A DNA stretch of 5,244 bases from an uncultured Clostridia bacterium (GTDB taxonomy: Bacteria > Bacillota > Clostridia > Christensenellales > UBA1242). Made by a program: the position numbers and the translations under genes. Location of the stretch: NCBI GenBank assembly GCA_947384015.1, contig CANDFN010000067.1, positions 1 through 5,244 of the forward strand, read 5' to 3'. This document shows positions 1-5,244 of this stretch, piece by piece (position 1 is the stretch's first letter; each line of letters opens with the position of its first letter). Under the pieces are notes generated by a model that was not told where the DNA came from, did no database searches, and was given only the letters and a program-made list of their open reading frames with translations.

Positions 1-1
1 C

Positions 2-112
2 TGTGCAATTAAATACGATTGTGAAATTGCAGCTCCAACCGATTTTGACAAGATTTATAATGATAAAAAGAACAAGAATAACATTGTTCTACTTATTGAC
101 GCGTTGGCCTAA
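2..112 (+). CDS. C-terminal fragment of an unidentified protein
   Basis: An open frame enters from the left edge and ends at TAA 110-112, giving 36 residues that end in NNIVLLIDALA. The frame is real rather than chance for two reasons: its stop overlaps the ribosome binding site of the next gene (CCTAAGG), the usual layout of coupled genes, and its codon use matches its neighbour. The fragment has a charged, Lys/Asn/Asp-rich stretch followed by a short hydrophobic strand. There is no membrane segment or motif that I recognise, so no function is offered. It is partial because the window starts inside it, and it is probably the upstream member of an operon with the gene at 122. Confidence 0.6.
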   Translation, partial: CAIKYDCEIAAPTDFDKIYNDKKNKNNIVLLIDALA

Positions 113-114
113 GG
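111..114 (+). promoter_or_regulatory. Ribosome binding site deciding the start at 122
   Basis: AAGG at 111-114 lies 7 bases before ATG 122, a normal spacing. The alternative in-frame TTG at 116 would sit only one base from this site, so ATG 122 is the better start. The site overlaps the TAA stop (110-112) of the upstream gene, which suggests translational coupling. Confidence 0.6.
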
Positions 115-121
115 TTTGCGT

Positions 122-652
122 ATGACAACTAAAGTTAACGTGCAAAACTGGGCGCAGTTAGATTTCCTTATAAATAACTTTTATGAAATTGTAGAGTATA
201 AGCGTGGGCGTGGTATCTATGGAGATAGAGTTGTGCTTAAACGTCCTAAAAATGCAGGTGCAATTTTTGGCGAACCAGAAAAACTATGCTCATTTTATTA
301 TATGGACGCAAATGCGGTAAAAGAGCTTCCTCGCACAGTTCAAGAAAAAATTGAAATTATTACTAGTTTTGTTTGTTCCCCAGTGGATATGAACGTTTTG
401 TGTCAGTTTGTAAAAGTGGGCAGGCAAGGTCCTAACGAATGGGCATTATCCCTAAAACAAGCTTTTCAGCAAGCAAAAACACAAGACTTTAAAATATTAA
501 ACGATATTTTAATAGAAAACTATAAATCTCTAGACGATGAGTTTATAAAAAATTTAAACGAACATCGCAAAAAACAATACTTCTTTGCGTCAAGTGATGA
601 ATATAATTTTATTACAAAAGAATATGCAGAAGAGCAATTAAAACGTTTATAA
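122..652 (+). CDS. Hypothetical protein, 176 residues, cytoplasmic
   Basis: I do not recognise this protein. It starts at ATG 122 (AAGG 7 bases upstream) and ends at TAA 650-652. An in-frame TTG at 116 would add two residues but leaves no room for the ribosome binding site. The N-terminal half mixes hydrophobic and basic residues (a NNFYEIVEYKRGRGIYGDRVV stretch split by Gly, then GAIFGEP), which suggests beta structure. The C-terminal half, from about residue 100, is rich in Lys, Glu, Gln and Leu and looks mainly helical. It has no signal peptide, membrane helix or Cys pair arranged as a metal site. It follows the partial gene with an 9-base gap and closes with its own terminator, so the two probably share a transcript. 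That the reading frame is a real gene is well supported; any role is unknown. Confidence 0.85.
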   Translation: MTTKVNVQNWAQLDFLINNFYEIVEYKRGRGIYGDRVVLKRPKNAGAIFGEPEKLCSFYYMDANAVKELPRTVQEKIEIITSFVCSPVDMNVLCQFVKVGRQGPNEWALSLKQAFQQAKTQDFKILNDILIENYKSLDDEFIKNLNEHRKKQYFFASSDEYNFITKEYAEEQLKRL

Positions 653-674
653 AACGCACTTTAGTGCGTTTTTT
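651..674 (+). terminator. Intrinsic terminator of the left operon
   Basis: A perfect inverted repeat AAAACGCAC (651-659) / GTGCGTTTT (664-672) encloses a 4-base loop and runs into a T-tract (669-674). The stem begins inside the stop codon of the preceding gene (650-652), so termination is very tight to the end of translation. The A-run on the 5' side could also give weak function on the other strand, but nothing on that strand needs it. Confidence 0.85.
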
Positions 675-918
675 GTTTGTGTAAAATATATTTTTATAAA
701 ATCAAATTTAAAGTTATAATTATTCTTCCCACTTTCAAAAAAAGTTATAATATGTTTTTTTTCTACACAACTACTTATTTTTCACTTAATATTATTGAAA
801 AAACAAACTAAACTAAAGTTATGAAACTAAAATTGCAAAAACAAAAAATTAATAAAACTTAAGCCTAAATATATCTTAAACATAATTGAAGAAATTGCCT
901 AAAACATACTATTTTCGT
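675..918. other. A/T-rich intergenic region without a supportable gene
   Basis: This stretch separates the left terminator from the promoter of the large gene. It is very rich in A and T and full of stop codons, and I found no start with a ribosome binding site and a useful open frame. It contains the short direct repeat listed separately. I see no strong hairpin, tRNA or riboswitch-like structure. Confidence 0.5.
710..751 (+). repeat. Short direct repeat AAAGTTATAAT (two copies)
   Basis: AAAGTTATAAT occurs exactly at 710-720 and 741-751, with starts 31 bases apart. A degenerate third copy, AAAGTTATGA, is at 815-824. Both exact copies end in a TATAAT hexamer, but neither has a good -35 box 16-18 bases upstream. 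This could be a regulator-binding repeat or chance in such biased sequence. Confidence 0.35.
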
Positions 919-947
919 TTGACAAATTTTTGCCAATTTATTACAAT
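919..947 (+). promoter_or_regulatory. Sigma-A-type promoter of the large surface protein gene
   Basis: TTGACA (919-924) is a perfect -35 box. After exactly 17 bases comes TACAAT (942-947), a -10 box with one mismatch to TATAAT. Initiation is expected near 953-955, leaving an untranslated leader of about 40 bases before ATG 995. The near-consensus boxes and ideal spacing suggest strong, largely constitutive expression. No operator palindrome is evident over it. Confidence 0.8.
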
Positions 948-981
948 ATAAAAGTAGAATTATATAATTAATTTTTTAGAT

Positions 982-986
982 AGGAG
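982..986 (+). promoter_or_regulatory. Ribosome binding site of the large surface protein gene
   Basis: AGGAG at 982-986 is followed by 8 bases and then ATG 995. It is strong and optimally placed, and it fixes the start together with the signal peptide that begins at once. Confidence 0.85.
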
Positions 987-994
987 TAACTTAC

Positions 995-1114
995 ATGAAG
1001 TCATTATCAAAATCAATTAAAACAGCATTTGTATTTATAGCTTTGCTTTTTGCAGGTGTTTTATTTGCAATTAGTCCAGTTTCTCATTCTATTAATTTAC
1101 AAGCAATAGGTGCG
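995..1114 (+). other. Sec signal peptide of the surface protein
   Basis: It codes residues 1-40: a basic n-region (Lys 2, 6, 9), a hydrophobic core of Ala, Phe, Val, Ile and Leu (11-26), then a polar stretch ending in I-G-A before a Glu-Thr-Thr-rich mature start. Cleavage after Ala40 is the best guess. Cleavage after Ala25 is possible but leaves a less usual c-region. There is no lipobox Cys, so it is not a lipoprotein. Confidence 0.75.
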
Positions 1115-4100
1115 GAAACTACAACCACTTCAGGCACAAATGTGTTAAAAATTTCGCATGTGCCACAATCTAAGGTAGATTTATCTAAAGGTCAAACTTT
1201 AGAAATACCTTTATTGACAAGCCAAACAAATTACACAATTCGTGTAATAGACAAATCTGGTCAATATCACGATTGTAAAGTAAACTCATCAAGTGGAGTA
1301 TCAATTACTAATACAGAATATTTCAAATTGAGTGATGACAATACTTATATTACAGTAAACAGTAATGCAAGTAATTCTTATAAGATTTTATATATTTATA
1401 AAGATGCAAGCAATAATAAAGTTTATTATTCTAACACTTATAATGTAGAAGTTATTGGTCAAAATTATACCCTTGATTACAGAGTGGTAAATTATAATGC
1501 AGAAGGCACAACCATAGAAAGCATTACTAATAATGAATATTTATTACCAACTCAACAAGCTACCGGAACAAGTGCAACAATTACAAAAGTTCATTCTCAC
1601 CCAATTTATGAAGATGAGGATGAAGAATTAGATTTATCTAATTGGAAAGAAATTAAGCCATATGTAACATTCAATGGAACTCATTACGAAATAGACCAAG
1701 AAGTTACAATTAATGATAAAACTTTTACATTAATTAAAGCAAACACCGATGGCACTTACACAATTAACTTTGCAGTTGCAGGTAACTATGCAATAGAGTA
1801 TACTGACGAAAATGCAAACAATACAGTTACAGAAACAAAAGAAATTACTATTACTGATAATTTTGTAAAACCATCAACTGCTGATATTAGCATAACAGGT
1901 GTAACTCTTCCAACCGGCACAGAACTTGGCGATAAAGATGTTACACTTCCAAAACCAGTTTTAGCATATCCATCATCATATGGTAACTATAATGCTGGCT
2001 ACACAATTAATTATATTGAAATTAAACAAACTTATGGTAACATCGTTCTTCGTTTAGATAGAAATCAAACAAAGTTTGACTTTACTACAGATTACTTTAA
2101 CGAAAAACTTGGCACAAATTACACTTATGAAGATTTGGCAGGTAGATATAGCGTTAGCTATAACATGACTGATGTTTATGGCAACATTGTAGAAATTAAG
2201 AATGCAGACTGGAAAACAATCAGCATTTCATCTAAGCCGGAAATTTATATGACCTATGATTATGACAACTTATTTACAACAGATACAGAAGATGCAAATA
2301 AGGTTATATTCCCAAAAATAGAATTAGAAGATTTAGATACTACAGTTACTTCTGAAATTAAAAAGGAATACAGTTACACTAACTTAATCTTCCCAGCAGT
2401 TTATGCTCAAGATAAAATTTCTAATTACGATAACTTATTAGTAACACGTTACTTGCGTGATAGCAGTGGTAATATCTATTATCTAGACAATGTAAGAGTA
2501 GATACTACAAACTGGCAATATGTTAAAGTTACTGAGACGGATAGTTATAACTACAACTACGCTTTACAGGGTGAGGGTGGTTATGAATTTAGTGAAAATA
2601 ATTTAGAAGCTTATTATAAACAACTTGCAAAGAGCGTTCGTTTTGAACTTTGGGATTACGACAAAGAGGGCGAAAGTGCAGATAACCATACAAGCATGTT
2701 AAATAAAGATTACTCTTTGGTTTACCGTGTTTATGTAAAAAATGCAACTCCTGGCACAACTTCTACAGGAACAAGCGCTCATCGTTACGATTATGTTTAC
2801 GAATCAACTGGTAGTTACTATTCATTTAAAATTACAAATTCTTCATCAGTTGTAGATCCAGACGCTAACAATTTAACAGTAAAAATTGATGATTCAATTT
2901 CTAATGGTCAACAAGTTAAACAAGATGACGAATTAAACATTAAATTAACAGCAACTGATAGTAACGACGTTCGTTTAAACAATGCTTTATATTACTATAC
3001 TAGTTACACAGGAAGTAAAGAAGATGTTTATGCAGATATTAAAGCTGTATTAACACAAGAATTATTAACAACTTATGGCATTGGTTCAACAAGCGTATTA
3101 AAGAGCAAAACTTTAATAGAAGCAATGCAAAATAAAGGCTACACCAACTTTGGCTTGGTTAAAGCAAATTCTTCAAACGAATATGTATTAACCTTAGATG
3201 AAGAATTTATTACTGGTGCAGATAAATTAAATAATGCTAAAACTATTAAACTAGTTGGTGCAACACTTAACGATTACGGCACTGTAGCTGTAAGTGGCAC
3301 AAAACTATTAAATATTGCAGATACAACCGAAACTACTGCTCCTAAAATTAGTGTTGCTTATGATGCAAGTTCTACTTATAATAAAACATGGTGGGACAAT
3401 GGCGAAATGGTTGTAGGGCAAAACGTTAAAGTAGAATTACCAGACGTTGAGTTTGAAGATGATGTAGATAAAATTTTATCATTAAGCGTTGCTTATTATG
3501 TAGTTCCTACTAAAGAAGCAACTGATGACATTTCTTCACACAACTATTATAATAACCCATATAAATATCCATCTAATTATTACTTTGACGGTAACACAAT
3601 CCGTGGTGGAACAATTACAACAAATGCAGTAGGAACATATTACATTGTTTACACAGCTATTGATGATGCTGGTAACACAACTTTAGCTCATTTCTCATTT
3701 GTAGTAGAAAGCACCACAGAGCCAACATTAAAGGTTACTCCAACAGGTGGAAACTTTACAGGTTCTGGCACACGTTTAACTTGTGAATCTGGCTCTAGCA
3801 TTGGTTTTGAAACCGAAGTTATTGATCCAAGCACAGGTGATGCTGTAACAGATGCAACCATAACCGCAGTTGTTACAAGCGACGGTTTAAGTTGGACTAA
3901 AGATGGTTCTAAAGAAAATGCATACATCTTTAATGATGCAGGTGATTACACTGTAACAATCACAGCTAAAACAGCTAAACATACTGTAACAAGAACATAT
4001 ACAGTTAATGTTACTGAACCAAAACTTGCATGGGATAATGAAGATACTTTCAGTTACAAACAATATGTAGATGAAAACACTGATGTTTATTTAAATCCTT

Positions 4101-4972
4101 TAACAGCAAGCCATGGTAGCTATAATGTTGTAGTATCTGTAAAATATATAGATAGCGAAGGCAACACTCATGATGCTGAATATGTAGGTAATCAATGGAA
4201 AATTACAACAGGCAAAAAGGGTAGATATACTATCACTTATACTGCAGAATCTACTGCTCCAAGTGATAATGTTATAACAAAAACATTCTCTATGCAAGTT
4301 GGAGATAACAAAGGTCCAGAAATTACAGTTAATAACAGTGGTGTATTAACTCAAGACATCACTCATACTTCTAACGACATTACTTACACAATTAAATTAA
4401 ATACAAGCCGTAAAGTAATGATTATAGAAGTTAAAAATGGAGATGAAGTGGTTTACACTTGGACATCTTATGATAACTGGAATAATTTAGACCACAACAA
4501 CATGATTATTACAGAATATGACGGTCAAGGTATTTCTGATAGAGACTTTGATTGGTCAGGTTTAAAAGTTACATTAGTTAACTCTAATGGAGACTTAACT
4601 GCAACCGAAACTGAAGAAACTATTGACGGACGCACTTACAATGTTTACACTTACACATTAACAAGTAAAGATGATTATACTTTAAGTTTATCTATTGAAG
4701 ATGCTGCTAACAATGTTTCTCAACCTAAAACATTTAACTTTAAGCTTGTAGGCACAGCAGAGCCAAAAGGTATTAACGACAATGTTGTTGGTATTGTTCT
4801 AGTTGTTGTTTCTGCAGTAATCCTTATTGGTGTAATATTGTTCTTCGTATTCACTGGTAGAAGAGGTGGTGGAAAAGCTATTAGCACTTCTAAAAAGGAA
4901 GAAGAAAATAATACAAAAACCAAAAAGAACAGCAAAAAAACAGATGACGCAGTTGAAGGCGAAGTTGAATAA
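995..4972 (+). CDS. Giant surface protein with Ig-like repeats and C-terminal membrane anchor
   Basis: A 1325-residue protein exported and held at the cell surface. Residues 1-40 form a signal peptide: Lys residues at 2, 6 and 9, a hydrophobic core at about 11-26, and a likely signal peptidase I site after IGA (38-40). The ectodomain (41 to about 1260) is rich in Thr, Tyr, Asn, Asp and Ser and has only two Cys (94, 930). It is built of Ig-like beta-sandwich modules whose last strands carry a GxYxVxY...D..GN pattern, with the Tyr at 265, 385, 882, 985, 1078 and 1228. Each is followed 24-30 residues later by a domain-boundary Pro (293, 415, 910, 1009, 1108, 1257). An acidic patch lies at 206-211. 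One membrane helix (about 1264-1286) precedes a positive stop-transfer (GRRGGGK) and a Lys/Glu/Asn-rich tail of some 35 residues. There is no sortase LPxTG motif and no recognisable enzyme domain. The module pattern resembles known extracellular adhesive or stalk proteins; an adhesin or scaffold role is inference. It has its own promoter and terminator. Confidence 0.9.
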   Translation: MKSLSKSIKTAFVFIALLFAGVLFAISPVSHSINLQAIGAETTTTSGTNVLKISHVPQSKVDLSKGQTLEIPLLTSQTNYTIRVIDKSGQYHDCKVNSSSGVSITNTEYFKLSDDNTYITVNSNASNSYKILYIYKDASNNKVYYSNTYNVEVIGQNYTLDYRVVNYNAEGTTIESITNNEYLLPTQQATGTSATITKVHSHPIYEDEDEELDLSNWKEIKPYVTFNGTHYEIDQEVTINDKTFTLIKANTDGTYTINFAVAGNYAIEYTDENANNTVTETKEITITDNFVKPSTADISITGVTLPTGTELGDKDVTLPKPVLAYPSSYGNYNAGYTINYIEIKQTYGNIVLRLDRNQTKFDFTTDYFNEKLGTNYTYEDLAGRYSVSYNMTDVYGNIVEIKNADWKTISISSKPEIYMTYDYDNLFTTDTEDANKVIFPKIELEDLDTTVTSEIKKEYSYTNLIFPAVYAQDKISNYDNLLVTRYLRDSSGNIYYLDNVRVDTTNWQYVKVTETDSYNYNYALQGEGGYEFSENNLEAYYKQLAKSVRFELWDYDKEGESADNHTSMLNKDYSLVYRVYVKNATPGTTSTGTSAHRYDYVYESTGSYYSFKITNSSSVVDPDANNLTVKIDDSISNGQQVKQDDELNIKLTATDSNDVRLNNALYYYTSYTGSKEDVYADIKAVLTQELLTTYGIGSTSVLKSKTLIEAMQNKGYTNFGLVKANSSNEYVLTLDEEFITGADKLNNAKTIKLVGATLNDYGTVAVSGTKLLNIADTTETTAPKISVAYDASSTYNKTWWDNGEMVVGQNVKVELPDVEFEDDVDKILSLSVAYYVVPTKEATDDISSHNYYNNPYKYPSNYYFDGNTIRGGTITTNAVGTYYIVYTAIDDAGNTTLAHFSFVVESTTEPTLKVTPTGGNFTGSGTRLTCESGSSIGFETEVIDPSTGDAVTDATITAVVTSDGLSWTKDGSKENAYIFNDAGDYTVTITAKTAKHTVTRTYTVNVTEPKLAWDNEDTFSYKQYVDENTDVYLNPLTASHGSYNVVVSVKYIDSEGNTHDAEYVGNQWKITTGKKGRYTITYTAESTAPSDNVITKTFSMQVGDNKGPEITVNNSGVLTQDITHTSNDITYTIKLNTSRKVMIIEVKNGDEVVYTWTSYDNWNNLDHNNMIITEYDGQGISDRDFDWSGLKVTLVNSNGDLTATETEETIDGRTYNVYTYTLTSKDDYTLSLSIEDAANNVSQPKTFNFKLVGTAEPKGINDNVVGIVLVVVSAVILIGVILFFVFTGRRGGGKAISTSKKEEENNTKTKKNSKKTDDAVEGEVE
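3722..4315 (+). repeat. Two consecutive 99-residue Ig-like modules
   Basis: Boundary prolines at residues 910, 1009 and 1108 (motifs EPTL, EPKL, GPEI) delimit two modules of exactly 99 residues. Each module ends in the same signature: AGDYTVTITA in the first and KGRYTITYTA in the second, then a run of alternating hydrophobic residues. The DNA of the two units is not closely similar, so this is an old protein-level repeat and not a recent duplication. Confidence 0.65.
4784..4852 (+). other. C-terminal membrane anchor helix of the surface protein
   Basis: It codes residues 1264-1286, an uninterrupted run of Val, Ile, Leu, Phe, Gly and Ala about 23 residues long, the right length for one membrane span. 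It is followed at once by GRRGGGK and a Lys-rich tail, so the N-terminal part is outside and the tail inside. It ends 39 residues before the C-terminus and no LPxTG precedes it. Anchoring is therefore by the membrane itself and not by sortase. Confidence 0.85.
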
Positions 4973-4978
4973 TAAAAT

Positions 4979-5010
4979 AAAAAAGCCATTATAAATGGCT
5001 TTTTTATTTT
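4979..5010 (+). terminator. Intrinsic terminator of the surface protein gene
   Basis: A 12-base-pair perfect stem AAAAAAGCCATT (4979-4990) / AATGGCTTTTTT (4994-5005) has a 3-base loop and continues into TATTTT. It starts six bases after the stop codon. The A-run on the 5' side provides a T-tract on the other strand, so it can also stop leftward transcripts. Confidence 0.9.
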
Positions 5011-5040
5011 TATATTTTATATTAAATTAAGGTAAAATCT

Positions 5041-5108
5041 AAAATAAAAAACCACACTAAAATATAATTTTTCATAAAATTAAGTCAAGAATGTGGTTTT
5101 ATTTTTAT
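5041..5108 (-). terminator. Long-loop terminator of the right-hand gene, bidirectional
   Basis: AAAACCACA (5048-5056) pairs with TGTGGTTTT (5092-5100) across a 35-base loop. On the minus strand the hairpin begins 25 bases past the stop of the leftward gene and ends in TTTTTTATTTT, a normal terminator tail. On the plus strand it is followed by ATTTTTAT, so it could also catch read-through from the surface protein gene. The loop is unusually long for an intrinsic terminator, and its A/T-rich interior may fold further. Confidence 0.65.
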
Positions 5109-5124
5109 AGCAGATTTTATAACT

Positions 5125-5201
5125 TTATTTTAATTTTCTTTTTAACTTCGCAATTTCTTCACGAAGTTTAATTGCAGTTTCAAAATCTAATTGAGATGCG
5201 G
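5125..5201 (-). CDS. uvrB: C-terminal UVR domain, probably excinuclease subunit UvrB (partial)
   Basis: Read leftward, the last 24 codons before TAA (5125-5127) give ASQLDFETAIKLREEI followed by AKLKRKLK. This matches the UVR domain pattern, in which LDFE.A..LRDEI..L forms a helical hairpin. In UvrB this domain is at the extreme C-terminus and mediates contact with UvrC during nucleotide excision repair in the cytoplasm. UvrC and ClpC carry the domain internally, so they fit less well; the protein-arginine kinase activator McsA also ends near such a domain and remains an alternative. Only the end is present, because the contig runs into adapter sequence at 5202. The gene faces the surface protein gene and has its own terminator at 5041-5108. 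Confidence 0.65.
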
Positions 5202-5244
5202 AGATCGGAAGAGCGTCGTGTAGGGAAAGAGTGTCGTTTTTTGT
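5202..5244. other. Illumina TruSeq adapter sequence at the contig end (artefact)
   Basis: Positions 5202-5234 match the 33-base start of the Illumina TruSeq universal adapter reverse complement (AGATCGGAAGAGCGTCGTG, then TAGGGAAAGAGTGT). The genuine insert ends at 5201, and the A at 5202 agrees with A-tailed ligation. The last ten bases (5235-5244, CGTTTTTTGT) do not continue the adapter and look like low-quality tail. Nothing after 5201 should be interpreted biologically. Confidence 0.95.

Noticed and set aside
116..121. TTG start two codons upstream of ATG 122
   Set aside because: The AAGG ribosome binding site ends at 114, leaving one base of spacing; ATG 122 has the normal 7.
715..751. 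TATAAT hexamers at 715-720 and 746-751 as extra promoters
   Set aside because: No TTGACA-like box lies 16-18 bases upstream of either, and such hexamers are expected by chance in sequence this A/T-rich.
3688..3927. 79-codon minus-strand open frame inside the large gene
   Set aside because: It lies wholly antisense to a clear coding region, has no ribosome binding site that I can see, and its composition is what the complement of a Thr/Val-rich gene gives.
4100..4297. 65-codon minus-strand open frame with hydrophobic, Cys- and Tyr-containing sequence
   Set aside because: It is a shadow of the surface protein gene; the apparent hydrophobicity comes from reading the complement of Asn/Asp/Thr codons.
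4720..4989. 89-codon minus-strand open frame beginning with a Phe/Leu/Ser-rich stretch resembling a membrane protein
   Set aside because: It is the antisense of the Lys/Glu-rich tail and membrane helix, and its start lies inside the terminator stem. No promoter or ribosome binding site supports it.
5202..5244. G+C-richer tail that might suggest transferred DNA or an extension of the right-hand gene
   Set aside because: It matches the Illumina adapter base for base through 5234 and so is technical.

Overview
The window is a low-G+C bacterial contig end. It has A/T-rich codon choice, strong AAGG/AGGAG ribosome binding sites, a near-consensus sigma-A-type promoter, and intrinsic terminators with T-tracts. 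This fits a low-G+C Firmicutes-type organism, probably from a metagenome assembly or draft genome. The standard code fits: the 1325-codon gene reads through without needing UGA as tryptophan, and Trp is written TGG. The exact lineage cannot be read from the window.

Layout: (1) 2-112, + strand, the last 36 codons of a gene cut by the window edge. (2) 122-652, + strand, an unrecognised 176-residue soluble protein. It is coupled to the first gene because its ribosome binding site overlaps the upstream stop codon, and it closes with an intrinsic terminator at 651-674. (3) 675-994, an A/T-rich intergenic region with no gene that I can support. Its last 80 bases hold the promoter and ribosome binding site of the next gene. 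(4) 995-4972, + strand, a 1325-residue surface protein: signal peptide, a long extracellular part built of Ig-like beta-sandwich repeats, one C-terminal membrane helix and a short Lys/Glu/Asn-rich cytoplasmic tail. It has its own promoter and terminator, so it looks monocistronic. (5) 5006-5124, a convergent intergenic spacer with a second, long-loop terminator usable from both sides. (6) 5125-5201, - strand, the C-terminal end of a UVR-domain protein, most likely UvrB. (7) 5202-5234 matches the Illumina TruSeq adapter and is not biological; 5235-5244 beyond it is untrustworthy.

The genes do not form one pathway. The left pair is a small operon of unknown role, the large gene is a stand-alone envelope protein, and the right-hand gene is DNA-repair housekeeping facing the other way. 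The most informative new structure is the internal repeat architecture of the large surface protein, especially two back-to-back units with an exact 99-residue period. I see no CRISPR array, mobile element, tRNA, rRNA or riboswitch.
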